Origin: Sulfurospirillum tamanense
GTDB taxonomy: Bacteria > Campylobacterota > Campylobacteria > Campylobacterales > Campylobacteraceae
Direction of reading: 5' to 3'
Assembly: GCF_016937535.1 (NCBI RefSeq)
Contig: NZ_JAFHKK010000026.1
Coordinates: 1-33,530, forward strand
Length of the DNA stretch: 33,530 bases
Both the position numbers and the translations under genes were made by a program. The notes under the pieces were generated by a model that saw nothing but the letters and a program-made list of their open reading frames with translations, was not told where the DNA came from and did not search any database. Positions 19,728 to 27,576 of the stretch are shown here, one piece after another. Position 1 is the first letter of the stretch; each line of letters starts with the position of its first letter.

Positions 19728-19874
19728 ATGCAGTGTCTAGTACGCAAAGCGGAACTCATCGCGATGCTAAAAGCAAGAATCGAAGAGGTTAAAGCCCAAG
19801 ACAAACGTGCGGCCCGAAAACTTGAAAACCTCCTAAAACGCGCCATTTCTGCTCCAGAAATCGCAGTAATTTAG
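19728..19874 (+). CDS. Small charged helical protein of unknown function
   Basis: A 48-aa frame with a strong AGAAGGAG site before ATG 19728. It is rich in Lys, Arg, Glu and Ala and predicted to be mostly helical (about 5-42, with Leu/Ile at heptad-like spacing). It lies 50 bp after pyrF and 3 bp before a strong terminator, so it is likely the last gene of the kdsA-pyrF operon. No family recognised. The good ribosome site and the terminator placed right behind it make a real gene likely. Confidence 0.65.
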   Translation: MQCLVRKAELIAMLKARIEEVKAQDKRAARKLENLLKRAISAPEIAVI

Positions 19875-19877
19875 CCC

Positions 19878-19923
19878 ATAGCCTTTACATGTAGCACTTT
19901 ACATGTAAAGGCTATTTTATTTT
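19878..19923 (+). terminator. Rho-independent terminator built from two TACATGTA repeats
   Basis: Perfect 16-bp stem (19878-19893 with 19900-19915), 6-base loop GCACTT, then TTTATTTT. Each arm contains one TACATGTA copy (19886-19893 and 19900-19907). It ends the kdsA-ribH-nusB-pyrF-small ORF transcript and may work in both directions because the stem is flanked by AT-rich sequence. Confidence 0.9.
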
Positions 19924-19948
19924 AAGGGTAGTATTAGTAACAGATGTG

Positions 19949-19954
19949 TATAAT
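19949..19954 (+). promoter_or_regulatory. -10 box of the tRNA-Ser promoter
   Basis: Consensus TATAAT in the context TGTGTATAATTCC, 17 bp before the first base of tRNA-Ser. The TGTG just upstream resembles an extended -10 element. Confidence 0.7.
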
Positions 19955-19971
19955 TCCCATCTACTTTTTGC

Positions 19972-20062
19972 GGACAGATGGGTGAGTTGGCTGAAACCAC
20001 ACCCCTGCTAAGGGTGCGTCGGGGAAACCTGACCGAGGGTTCGAATCCCTCTCTGTCCGCCA
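19972..20062 (+). tRNA. tRNA-Ser(GCT)
   Basis: Class II tRNA with acceptor stem GGACAGA (19972-19978) pairing with TCTGTCC (20052-20058), discriminator G20059 and encoded CCA 20060-20062. The anticodon loop CTGCTAA (20005-20011) gives anticodon GCT at 20007-20009 for AGC/AGU codons. The long variable arm is followed by T arm GAGGG-TTCGAAT-CCCTC. Its 3' end serves as the attachment site of the adjacent phage; integration leaves the tRNA intact because the phage end restores the sequence. Confidence 0.97.
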
Positions 20063-20066
20063 CAAA
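20040..20066. repeat. attL (tRNA-Ser 3' end)
   Basis: 27-bp sequence covering the T loop, T-arm 3' strand, acceptor 3' strand and CCA of tRNA-Ser plus four bases beyond. It is identical to 29317-29343; identity stops sharply on both sides (G20039 against T29316, A20067 against C29344). Confidence 0.95.
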
Positions 20067-20079
20067 ACCCCAAATTTAG

Positions 20080-20097
20080 GGCTTTTGAAGCCTTTTT
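20080..20097 (+). terminator. Terminator downstream of tRNA-Ser, supplied by the phage
   Basis: Stem GGCTT/AAGCC with loop TTG followed by five T. It lies inside the phage, 17 bp after the tRNA CCA, and would stop tRNA transcription from entering the phage late genes head-on. Confidence 0.65.
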
Positions 20098-20132
20098 AAA
20101 AACTTTTAATTTCCTCTTTCCTAGGCTCCAGG

Positions 20133-21017
20133 CTAGTTATAAACACTCATAGAACGGTTAAACTTTTCATTTTGTCTTTGAAGATAATTTACATACACAT
20201 TAAAAACCATTTCGGTAGAAGTGTGCCCCAAGAGTTGCGCCAATTGTACAGGGGTAACGAGGTTGCGATAAAGCATATTAGTTGCGTAAGTGTGTCGCAT
20301 AGTGTAAGGACGTCGATAATCCAAGCCTAGAGCCTTTAAAGCAGGTTTCCATGACTGGCATATAAAAACGTAAGTATCACGATAAGGTTGACCGTATTGA
20401 TTAGTAAGCATATAAGGACAACCATTGTAAAGTCCGTGCATTCTCTCAACATATGGGTAAAGTAAATCTATGATTGGTATATCCCTTTGGCTTCCATGGG
20501 TCTTGGTCATGCCCTCGCCAAATCTTGAACGAGTAGAGCGAATTTTAATAATCCTCTTCTCTAAGTCAACCTCACTTTTTTTAAGAGCTAGTATTTCTCC
20601 CGTCCTCATGCCCGTATAAAACCCAATAGCCATTAAGTAAACATAATTGAAATTTGTACCTTTAACATACTCTAAAAGGGCTTTGACTTCATCGGCTGTA
20701 AAGGGGTTTATTTTTGGAGTGGTGTACTTTTCAGGCTTTACATGTAAGACGGGGTTTTTTTGAATAATGTCATCGTAGTAGGCAACATCGAAAATACCTT
20801 TAAGCACCGTTAAATAGCCCTTTTTTGATTTTGGGGTAACGTCTTTTAGGGTGAGATACCAAATCTTAACATCACTCACGCGTAAATCTTCGATGTTTTT
20901 CCCCTTGAAATAATCAAAACGAAGCCTACAAATGCCTAAAACCTTGTCGAGATAGCTTGGCTTCCATGTGTGGGAATTGAGTCTTAAGTAAAGGTCTAGG
21001 CATTTGTCAAATAGCAT
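20133..21017 (-). CDS. int: Tyrosine recombinase (phage integrase)
   Basis: Catalyses site-specific integration into, and probably excision from, tRNA-Ser. From M at 21017 it has 294 aa: a SAM-like N-terminal core-binding domain (about 1-95), then the catalytic domain with Arg138 (GMRTGE), Lys172, Arg241 (TMRHTYAT), His265 (LLGHTS) and the nucleophile Tyr275. The box II His of the usual HxxR is Tyr238 here, a tolerated substitution in some members. An upstream start at 21050 is possible but lacks a ribosome site. It overlaps the end of rep by 11 nt and is the last gene of the late operon, nearest attL. Use of an own integrase rather than host XerCD is notable for a filamentous phage. Confidence 0.92.
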   Translation of the reverse strand: MLFDKCLDLYLRLNSHTWKPSYLDKVLGICRLRFDYFKGKNIEDLRVSDVKIWYLTLKDVTPKSKKGYLTVLKGIFDVAYYDDIIQKNPVLHVKPEKYTTPKINPFTADEVKALLEYVKGTNFNYVYLMAIGFYTGMRTGEILALKKSEVDLEKRIIKIRSTRSRFGEGMTKTHGSQRDIPIIDLLYPYVERMHGLYNGCPYMLTNQYGQPYRDTYVFICQSWKPALKALGLDYRRPYTMRHTYATNMLYRNLVTPVQLAQLLGHTSTEMVFNVYVNYLQRQNEKFNRSMSVYN

Positions 21018-22323
21018 AATAATCAAGCCCCACTTTTTCAAAATCTGCATAGTTTCGCTTTGCTAGTTCATTGTGAAAGTTCGCAATATAAGCAGGGTTA
21101 ATTTTTTCATCTTCAAAATCTAAATCTTGCCAATGCTCAATAAGCTCAAGGTCGGTCATTTGGTAGGGCATTTTGCGGAGTTCTTTTGTAAAGCCGTGGC
21201 CGTTGGTGTAGCCTATTGGCTTATCGTCTAACAACACTGGCACGAAGTCTGGCAATGGTTTATTTTTGTCTTGGCGCATAATTGGTTTTGGTTCAATTTT
21301 GCAAGATGTTTCATTTAGAGCTTTGTGGGCTAGAATACGTCCCGCGACGGTGTAGGTGTAAGAGCCTTTGTGATAAATAATCTCTTTTTCAATCTGAGGG
21401 AATGAAAGGCGAATATAGCCAGTTTCTATATCCCACTCACACACGCTTTCTTCCTCTTTGCGTAACTGCGAGAGCGTAAAAAGGTCTTTTTCCATAAAGA
21501 AGATTTTACGATAGACCCAAAGAGGGATAGTAGAACGTGACGTTAAAAAACGTCTCACTTTGTGCTTAATATACCATGCAGTAAGTTCATCCATATCTTG
21601 CCCCTCAGCAACGTTTACAAAGGTTTTTTGGATGTATTTCATCACGTAGCCAGTAGGATTGGTTAATGTAAATTGGAAGCCGTTAATTTCACCGTTAAAT
21701 TTTTGCTCAATTGATAATTGGTTATTTTTTAGGTTTTGCGGAGCATGAAAGACGTTTTTAAAGCTTTCCAACGCTTGAAAGATAGAAGCGGAGGGGATAT
21801 ACAGAAGCGCATGGATATGTGGCACACCGTCCTTTTTATGGGGCTCAAATGCGCGTATATAATTTATTTTTTCACCGCGTTTTCTTAGTCCTTGAAATGG
21901 AGCACGATTTGAAAAAATATCCCAAAGCTTATTAAGAACCCCGACTAAATCACGAATATTTAAAGAAATTTGATTATTGATTTTATACTTAACCTCTGTG
22001 GGGATGTTTTGCATGTCCTTAGCCGTAAAACGGCCAAAATCGCCACGCAAGGCATCCCGCCAACACCCGTTAAGGGTAATGGTTAAAAAGATGGGTTTAT
22101 GCTTGCAATCCATCGCTAGAGAGTGGATTGTATTAGAGCGATTTGTGACTTCTGCATAATAACGCTTTGAGAGATTAGCACTCATGGAAAAATCAGCAAA
22201 AGAGCGGAATTGTCCAGTGCCTGTAAGCACTACATTGTTTTCAAGGTATGAGCGTTGATTTTGGATTTTTTCAAGAGCGATAAGAATATCCTCTTTAGAA
22301 ATACCATAGGGGCGCTTACTCAT
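21007..22323 (-). CDS. HUH-endonuclease rolling-circle replication initiator (pII-like)
   Basis: Nicks the double-stranded origin and starts rolling-circle synthesis of phage DNA. From M at 22323 (ribosome site GGGGAG) it has 438 aa. Motif 1 is FLTITL (79-84), the metal-binding HUH motif is PHIHALL (His169, His171), and the nicking motif is GYVMKYIQK with two tyrosines, Tyr226 and Tyr230, as in two-Tyr Rep proteins. The longer C-terminal part has no motif I recognise. It overlaps the secretin gene by 8 nt and integrase by 11 nt, so all three are translated as one unit. Confidence 0.88.
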   Translation of the reverse strand: MSKRPYGISKEDILIALEKIQNQRSYLENNVVLTGTGQFRSFADFSMSANLSKRYYAEVTNRSNTIHSLAMDCKHKPIFLTITLNGCWRDALRGDFGRFTAKDMQNIPTEVKYKINNQISLNIRDLVGVLNKLWDIFSNRAPFQGLRKRGEKINYIRAFEPHKKDGVPHIHALLYIPSASIFQALESFKNVFHAPQNLKNNQLSIEQKFNGEINGFQFTLTNPTGYVMKYIQKTFVNVAEGQDMDELTAWYIKHKVRRFLTSRSTIPLWVYRKIFFMEKDLFTLSQLRKEEESVCEWDIETGYIRLSFPQIEKEIIYHKGSYTYTVAGRILAHKALNETSCKIEPKPIMRQDKNKPLPDFVPVLLDDKPIGYTNGHGFTKELRKMPYQMTDLELIEHWQDLDFEDEKINPAYIANFHNELAKRNYADFEKVGLDYYAI

Positions 22324-23554
22324 TTTTAGACTCCCCAACCTTAAAGCTAGGAGTTTTTTGATAAATTGACAAGGGGGCGCTTAGATGGCGCTCGCTCGTC
22401 CCTCCCTCGGCACCATCCGCGCGCCCCATGTCCTCTATGATGATACTAATTACTTTTTGGTTTTGTGTTGTGCCTGCATGAGAAAACGCAAGACCTAGAA
22501 GGGGTATATCTCCCAAGAAAGGCACTTTTGTATTTGTTGTTTTATTCTCCGTCTTGGTAATGCCCGTAAGTATTAGCACTTCCCCGTTTTGCAGTTTGAA
22601 GTCTTGGGTGTATTCTATTTTTCTCGTAGTTGGGCGTTCTGTAAGATTAGTAATGTCCTCGACAATAAGAGAAAGTTTTAAAAAAGTGTATCCTGTAAAA
22701 ATGCGTGGCGAAATGTTTACATGTAAACCAACATCTTTATATTGAGTTTCTTCTTGAGTGGTGGCCTTGCCATCTTGTATACTAGTAGTGCTGACTTGAT
22801 AGGGGATAGTATCAACGTATTTTAAAGAGCTTGGGACATTATCACGAAGCATAAGAGTGGGACTTTGCTCAATCGTGGTGACTCCGTTTTCTTTTAAGAA
22901 CTCTAGTTCTGCTTTAAACTGGAGGTATTGGGAGTGGGTAAAAGTGCTTGCAGAGCCGTGGGAATTTAGCACCGCGCCCGCATAGGTATCAAGGTTAAGG
23001 GTTAAACCCGAAATCTTAGAGCCAACATTCTGAAGCTCGTTAATGTCCGTCGTAAGGATAGTAATTTTTACATCACGTTGAGCCTTTGGAACATCTAAAG
23101 ATTGAAGAAAAGTTTGGATTTTTTTGTGTTGGTCGTTGGTGGCACGGTAAGAGACAGCGTTAATACTTGGGGCATACTGTACGGAAATTTCATCAAAAAC
23201 GCTTAGGGTTTCGTTTACATCTTTTGGGTCAGCGTGGGAAAATCTGTGAAGATAGTATTTTTCCTCAATAATAGGAATAACTTGGATATATTGCGCAGTG
23301 TGGGAAAGCCTAAGACCCTGTGATTTTAATGAAGACTCAAGAAGTGGAAAAAAAACAGCATCGTTAACATCACTCGGAATAAAAAAGTTGATGTTTTTTA
23401 GGTCGGAGAGTTCATCACTTATAAAAACAGCTTTGCCCGTCGTAAAGCTTACTATCTCAATAAATTCTAAGTAAGAAACACGGCGAAGAGAATTGTCAGC
23501 GAATAGACTCACTGACAAAAGTAGGAACATCAAAAGATTTAGTATCTTCTTCAT
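22316..23554 (-). CDS. pIV-like secretin for phage export
   Basis: Outer-membrane channel through which the filament leaves the cell. A signal peptide is clear at residues 1-20 (KKILNLLMFLLLSVSLFA). The N-terminal half holds N-domains; the C-terminal secretin core carries SPTLMLRDN, DVGLHVNISP, LQNGEVLILTGI and the hallmark VPFLGDIPLLGLAFS. 412 aa from ATG 23554 (site AAAGGTG); an in-frame GTG at 23563 is less likely. The start lies inside the end of the Zot gene. Encoding its own secretin means it need not borrow a host one. Confidence 0.93.
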   Translation of the reverse strand: MKKILNLLMFLLLSVSLFADNSLRRVSYLEFIEIVSFTTGKAVFISDELSDLKNINFFIPSDVNDAVFFPLLESSLKSQGLRLSHTAQYIQVIPIIEEKYYLHRFSHADPKDVNETLSVFDEISVQYAPSINAVSYRATNDQHKKIQTFLQSLDVPKAQRDVKITILTTDINELQNVGSKISGLTLNLDTYAGAVLNSHGSASTFTHSQYLQFKAELEFLKENGVTTIEQSPTLMLRDNVPSSLKYVDTIPYQVSTTSIQDGKATTQEETQYKDVGLHVNISPRIFTGYTFLKLSLIVEDITNLTERPTTRKIEYTQDFKLQNGEVLILTGITKTENKTTNTKVPFLGDIPLLGLAFSHAGTTQNQKVISIIIEDMGRADGAEGGTSERHLSAPLSIYQKTPSFKVGESKNE

Positions 23555-24554
23555 CTTGGACACCTTTAAAAATAGTTTGTAGGTCTGGACTAGCTAGAAA
23601 AGAACCGCGAACAAAGCCAAAACGATTTTGTTCATATTGCATGAACTGGCTATTAGTGGAAGTAGTCAAAATGGCTAAATGTGCCAAAGGAAAGCGCAAA
23701 CCGTTTGAAATGCAAATACTGTTAAGACACTCAAAAGGTATCAGAGTAAATCCCTCGTAAGTAAAAGAAGCATAAGCAGGAGAGTCTGGGACAGGCGCAG
23801 GTACAGGCGAAGGCAATAGCGTTACTGGAGCAGAAACAAGAGCAACCTCTTTTTTTTGCTGTATGTCTTTATTGGCAGACTTTAAAGAGTTTGTATAAAA
23901 AATAAAAACAACGACTAAGGGGATAAAAAGAGCGAGAGAAATTAGCAAGAATTTTTTAATAACGTTTTCGCCTTTGGTATGACCACCGCTTACAAAGTAA
24001 GAAAAGACATCATTTTTTTTTGTGTTAATCTCTTCTACTCCAAACTTATCCGCTTTAGTCATACGAGAGCTAATAAATTTAGAATATTTTAGCTTATGTG
24101 GAAAAAGGCGTAGCATGGAGCTATGCGCCTTATAAAAATATTCTGGAATTGCTTTATATTTTGAATGAACTAGACCAAGGTTTTGAGTAATCATAAAAAT
24201 GTCTTGAAAAAAGTGCCTATGGTAAGTTAGCCACCAAATTAAGACAGTATTTGAACGGTCAAAGTAGTTATGGAATTCGTCAATGACAAAAAGACATTTA
24301 TGGAGTTGCAATCTAGTTGCAAGATGGTTTAAGCGTTTATCAGACCATTTATTCTTTTTGTGACGCACATTTAAGCGAGTAAGACATTTTAAAAGAACAT
24401 CGAAATCAAGATTACGACAATTTGCAACCCGTTCAAATTTAAATTCATTAATGTTTGTATAGATATATTCATATTTTTTTTGATTTTCGACGAGATGGTC
24501 AACTGCCTTTGCACTCTTGCCAGAACCGGGAACACCAGTAATAACTACAAGCAT
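23496..24554 (-). CDS. Zot/pI-like assembly ATPase
   Basis: Inner-membrane morphogenesis ATPase, the marker protein of inoviruses. Walker A is GVPGSGKS (7-14) and Walker B LFVIDEFHNYF (88-98). One membrane helix follows at about 201-220, so the ATPase is cytoplasmic and the last 130 residues are periplasmic. A Pro-rich linker (about 240-262) leads to a C-terminal domain with two Cys (about 278-282 region). 352 aa is normal for the family. It works with the pIV-like secretin and coat proteins. It starts one base from the end of the pVI-like gene. Confidence 0.93.
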   Translation of the reverse strand: MLVVITGVPGSGKSAKAVDHLVENQKKYEYIYTNINEFKFERVANCRNLDFDVLLKCLTRLNVRHKKNKWSDKRLNHLATRLQLHKCLFVIDEFHNYFDRSNTVLIWWLTYHRHFFQDIFMITQNLGLVHSKYKAIPEYFYKAHSSMLRLFPHKLKYSKFISSRMTKADKFGVEEINTKKNDVFSYFVSGGHTKGENVIKKFLLISLALFIPLVVVFIFYTNSLKSANKDIQQKKEVALVSAPVTLLPSPVPAPVPDSPAYASFTYEGFTLIPFECLNSICISNGLRFPLAHLAILTTSTNSQFMQYEQNRFGFVRGSFLASPDLQTIFKGVQDEEDTKSFDVPTFVSESIR

Positions 24555-24967
24555 TATTTAGACACCGCAGAAGTAAAACCAGTATATAAGGAATAAAAAA
24601 TAATAGAATAAGTTTTTAATATGATATAACTAACTTTGAGACCCAAAATAGCAAAAAAAGTACCTTGTATTGTCTGAAAACCTGAAATTACACCAGAAGC
24701 GTGCAAAGCGCACATTAAATGATTAAGAACAGCACCACCACCCGAAATAGTCGCAGGGTTAGAGAGTAAATCTATGAGGATATCAATAGCTTTATAAATC
24801 TCCTTAAAAAGAAGTACAGCACTTTCGACAAAAAGCCATAAGCCACCAAGAAATAAAACATAAAGAGAAGCTTTTGCGATTTTAACACCCCATGAGCCAA
24901 CTTCTTTTGCTGCAAGATAACCGCCAATAGTAGTACCAACAGAAGTTGCTATGAGTGGAATAGCCAT
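24554..24967 (-). CDS. pVI-like minor coat/membrane protein
   Basis: A 137-aa hydrophobic protein with about three membrane segments (about 32-52, 58-75 and 100-125). Its place between the adsorption protein and the Zot ATPase is where gene VI lies in filamentous phages, and its size and hydrophobicity fit. pVI caps the virion together with pIII. No catalytic motif. Assignment is by position and hydrophobic pattern. Confidence 0.7.
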   Translation of the reverse strand: MAIPLIATSVGTTIGGYLAAKEVGSWGVKIAKASLYVLFLGGLWLFVESAVLLFKEIYKAIDILIDLLSNPATISGGGAVLNHLMCALHASGVISGFQTIQGTFFAILGLKVSYIILKTYSIIFYSLYTGFTSAVSK

Positions 24968-24970
24968 TTT

Positions 24971-26401
24971 TTACACCTTCCAAAACGCAAATTTAAGGGA
25001 AATTAACAAAAAGCCAATCATGGCAAACCATTTAAAAACAGGAGACATGGTAGAAAGTGGGCCAATGTAATCAAACTTCACCGTTTGACCAAAAACGCCA
25101 ACTTGTAAAGGAGCGCAAGAGCCCGCAGGGACAAAAGAGACAGTTTTAGTACCTAAACCACTACCAAGAGTCAAAATCTCGTTAAAAGCTTCATCAAATT
25201 TTTCATATTCAGACATGACTTGAGAGAAAAATTTATCTTCATCCAATTTTTCATCATCAACACATAAGCCTTCATTCCATGTGCCACTCTCACATTCTCC
25301 ATCGGGCGCGGTGCCATTGCCGTCTGGTGTTCCACTTGGGTCGCCGTCTGGGTCGCCGTCTGGTGTTCCAGTTGTAGGAGTTGTCCACGGGCAAAAACGA
25401 GTTTTTGCAACATTAAAAGGGTCGGAAATAGACCAACAGCGTCCACCTTCACGCCCGAAATAACCATTTGGGCAAGTATTACAAATATCACTAGAGCCAG
25501 TGGTATTAGTATCATTATTGCCAGAGCCATTACCACTAGTGCCACCGCCAGTATTACCGCCAACCAAAGGCGGGGGACTCGGTTGCGGTATTGTTGTGTT
25601 AATGTCTACAGGGTCTGGATTAGCCAAATCTGGATTAGTAGTATTATTGTCTGGTGTTGCAGGAGGTAGAGGACTTTCCCAAACTAGAAACTGCATACCC
25701 TCACCGCTAAAATTATCGCATTTAGTAGCGTATACATTCCAATTTTCTAAAACGGAATTAATAACTACGCGAGCATTATTATAGGTATCGCCCAAGCCAT
25801 TACAGACGCATTTAGGGATAGCATTACCCTCCAATAAAGAACAATCTAAACACTCACCATTATTTAAAAAATGTGCGTTTTTTTTACCTTCCTCGCACGC
25901 GTTTTCAGGCGCACGGCACTGTAAGCTATTTTTATCACGAATGAGAGTAGGGGAAACACATTTAGGATAACATTCTCCCTCTATTTCGTCCTCGATTTCG
26001 GGGTCGCAACCATCGGCGGGAATTTCATTAGCGTATGAATATAAATAAAGCTTCGTAGAGTAATTATAGTACCAACGTCTATCATCAGAGTTATAACTAA
26101 TGTTCCAAGCTTCTTCTTCAAAACAATACAATTCAGAACCACCAAAGCCTTGAAAAGCATCTGTACGATGCGCTAAAGACAATGGTTTAGAAAAAGTTTT
26201 ACCGTTACCAGTTTGACTATAAACTAATTCAGGAGAAACAATATAAAGATAATTCGTATCAACATTAGTAACATATTCGGCATAGGTTAAATCGAAAAAT
26301 GAAGGACAAGCCCCCACCGTTTCAAATTCAAAAGCGTCAGCAAAAGAATTTGCAAAAGAAAACGAAGAAAACAACACCAAGAGGGCTATAATCCTTTTCA
26401 T
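24971..26401 (-). CDS. pIII-like adsorption protein
   Basis: Virion tip protein that should bind the host receptor (often a pilus). From M at 26401 (site GGGGG) it has 476 aa: a signal peptide (about 1-18), a Cys-containing N-terminal domain, Pro/Asn/Thr/Gly-rich linkers (about 247-305 and 337-365), a C-terminal domain, and a closing membrane anchor (WFAMIGFLLISLKFAFW). The order of domains separated by flexible linkers plus a C-terminal anchor is that of pIII. Many Cys pairs suggest disulfides. It is probably the fastest evolving phage gene and decides host range. Confidence 0.8.
   Translation of the reverse strand: MKRIIALLVLFSSFSFANSFADAFEFETVGACPSFFDLTYAEYVTNVDTNYLYIVSPELVYSQTGNGKTFSKPLSLAHRTDAFQGFGGSELYCFEEEAWNISYNSDDRRWYYNYSTKLYLYSYANEIPADGCDPEIEDEIEGECYPKCVSPTLIRDKNSLQCRAPENACEEGKKNAHFLNNGECLDCSLLEGNAIPKCVCNGLGDTYNNARVVINSVLENWNVYATKCDNFSGEGMQFLVWESPLPPATPDNNTTNPDLANPDPVDINTTIPQPSPPPLVGGNTGGGTSGNGSGNNDTNTTGSSDICNTCPNGYFGREGGRCWSISDPFNVAKTRFCPWTTPTTGTPDGDPDGDPSGTPDGNGTAPDGECESGTWNEGLCVDDEKLDEDKFFSQVMSEYEKFDEAFNEILTLGSGLGTKTVSFVPAGSCAPLQVGVFGQTVKFDYIGPLSTMSPVFKWFAMIGFLLISLKFAFWKV
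25337..25360. repeat. Tandem 12-bp repeat in the adsorption-protein linker
   Basis: Two exact head-to-tail copies of TGGGTCGCCGTC, flanked by two copies of GTCTGGTGTTCCA (25322-25334 and 25358-25370). They encode the Gly-Asp-Pro-Asp linker and can change in copy number by slippage. Confidence 0.85.
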
Positions 26402-26475
26402 TTTTGCCCCCATACAATAGCAGGAGCTTGAAAGGCTTGGAGGGTTTGGAATTCTAGGTAGCAGACAAAAAGCAT
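26398..26475 (-). CDS. Possible 25-aa overlapping phage peptide
   Basis: A 25-codon frame starting one base after the stop of the 38-aa protein and ending with an ATGA overlap with the pIII-like start. It has no ribosome site of its own and no membrane segment. It may be a coupling peptide that carries ribosomes on to the adsorption gene, or chance. Confidence 0.25.
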   Translation of the reverse strand: MLFVCYLEFQTLQAFQAPAIVWGQK

Positions 26476-26476
26476 G

Positions 26477-26593
26477 TTAATTTCTCGCTAGTGCCAAAGC
26501 ACCAAAAAGAGGGACAATAATAACGGCTAGGTTTATAAAAAGACTGTACATAGCGTTAAAAACTGCACTGTTTGTAAATTCTAGGATAATCAT
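26477..26593 (-). CDS. Small hydrophobic phage coat-like protein (pVII/pIX-like)
   Basis: A 38-aa protein, nearly all one hydrophobic helix (about 15-36), with a short N-terminus and ending in ALARN. It is coupled to the upstream 118-codon gene by an ATGA overlap. Size and place, just before the adsorption gene, fit the tiny tip proteins pVII/pIX of filamentous phages. No sequence family recognised. Confidence 0.6.
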   Translation of the reverse strand: MIILEFTNSAVFNAMYSLFINLAVIIVPLFGALALARN

Positions 26594-26940
26594 TTTTTTC
26601 CAACCTCCAAAGCTAGGTAAGACATAAAGAACAAAGTAACAAAGCCAGTAAAACAAGCAATAAGAGCGATTAGAAAATTAAAATCCTCTTGGGCGATACC
26701 AAGTTCAGACGACCACGTTTGTACACACTCTCCATTCTCGTATTTATAGCCATCTTCAACAGATAAAATATAACTATGTGGAGCAGAGATATTTACGCCG
26801 TCGGAACGTTGGCCGTAAAATGTGCTGTAATGATTATTGTTGTAATAAGAAAGGCAAAGAGTACCGTTAGTATGCGTTAAAAGATAATCAGCCATCAAGG
26901 TGGAGGCGCACAAAAAGAACAAAACAACCATCTTGCGCAT
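26590..26940 (-). CDS. Phage membrane protein with signal peptide and C-terminal anchor
   Basis: From ATG 26940 (AAGGAG, 5-nt spacing) the product has 116 aa: a signal peptide (about 1-17, ending MAD), a periplasmic Tyr/Asn-rich domain with two Cys, and a C-terminal membrane helix (about 90-112). It could be a second minor coat or an assembly protein. An alternative GTG lies at 26946. No family recognised. Confidence 0.7.
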   Translation of the reverse strand: MRKMVVLFFLCASTLMADYLLTHTNGTLCLSYYNNNHYSTFYGQRSDGVNISAPHSYILSVEDGYKYENGECVQTWSSELGIAQEDFNFLIALIACFTGFVTLFFMSYLALEVGKK

Positions 26941-27251
26941 AAACACTCCTTTTTTACTTGCTAGCCTTTGCTAGTTGTTTAAACCTATTTGCTTAAGGCT
27001 CTTTTGTTTTGAGAACTTAACCCTAACTTTTCGCCTTTGGCGAACTTCCTAAAAAAATGGACGGGGACCCTCGACATGATGAAAAGCTGATCCACGTAAA
27101 AAAACAAAGAGCCGTTTTTTTAGTGGGCTTTTCACATGCCCCCATTTTTGTAGGAAGCAAGAGCAAGAGCATTTTTTAAATTTTTCTTTTTAAGAGAAAG
27201 AGCCTTTAGCAAAACGTTTTAATAATCGCTAAAACGCTTATATTTAGGCTT
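26941..27251. other. Non-coding phage region with nested inverted repeats
   Basis: This 311-bp stretch has no plausible gene. It holds a long imperfect inverted repeat (GGCTCTTTTGTTTT at 26997-27010 against AAAACAAAGAGCC at 27101-27113, one extra T), inside which lies hairpin TTCGCC-TTT-GGCGAA (27030-27044). Nearby is CTAGC-CTTT-GCTAG (26961-26974). Filamentous phages keep their origin and packaging hairpins in such an intergenic region, so this is one candidate. Terminator function in part of it is also possible. Confidence 0.5.
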
Positions 27252-27422
27252 TTAATCAAGAGAGTGGGTGTCTTCTTGGCGCGCCTTGCGCTTAGGCCAA
27301 AAGCTTAAAATAAGGGGCTTTAAGTGTTCCTCACGGCACTTTGCATTAAAAGCGCAATTAGCAAAAGGCCACATGAACCAAACCAAGAATGACACCACTA
27401 ACACCAAAAATACTGTACCCAT
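27252..27422 (-). CDS. Small phage membrane protein, 56 aa
   Basis: Starts at ATG 27422 with a strong AAGGAG site. An N-terminal hydrophobic helix (about 3-20, many Val, Phe, Trp) is followed by a basic, polar tail with two Cys and a KRKAR patch. It lies one base after the preceding small gene. No family recognised; likely an assembly or minor coat protein. Confidence 0.65.
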   Translation of the reverse strand: MGTVFLVLVVSFLVWFMWPFANCAFNAKCREEHLKPLILSFWPKRKARQEDTHSLD

Positions 27423-27423
27423 G

Positions 27424-27537
27424 TTATGCGCTCCTTGCTATTTTTAGGGCGTAGGCAATACCCCATAAGACACCAAGAAACACACCGAAAGAGCCAAAGA
27501 CCGCCAAAAAAACACTTTGATATATGACAAAATCCAT
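27424..27537 (-). CDS. Small hydrophobic phage protein, 37 aa
   Basis: ATG 27537 follows AAAAGG at good spacing. One membrane helix (about 8-31, FLAVFGSFGVFLGVLWGIAY) and a basic end (KIARSA) give a coat-like profile. It lies right after the terminator behind the pVIII-like gene, the place of minor coat genes in related phages. Confidence 0.6.
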   Translation of the reverse strand: MDFVIYQSVFLAVFGSFGVFLGVLWGIAYALKIARSA

Positions 27538-27548
27538 TTTAAACCTTT

Positions 27549-27572
27549 TGAAAAGGGGCAATTAAGCCCCTT
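27549..27572 (-). terminator. Terminator after the pVIII-like gene
   Basis: On the minus strand AAGGGGC and GCCCCTT form a perfect 7-bp stem with loop TTAATT and then TT. It sits 4 bp after the stop of the coat gene. Filamentous phages use such a terminator to give high coat-protein mRNA and lower expression of the genes that follow. Confidence 0.75.
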
Positions 27573-27576
27573 AAAA

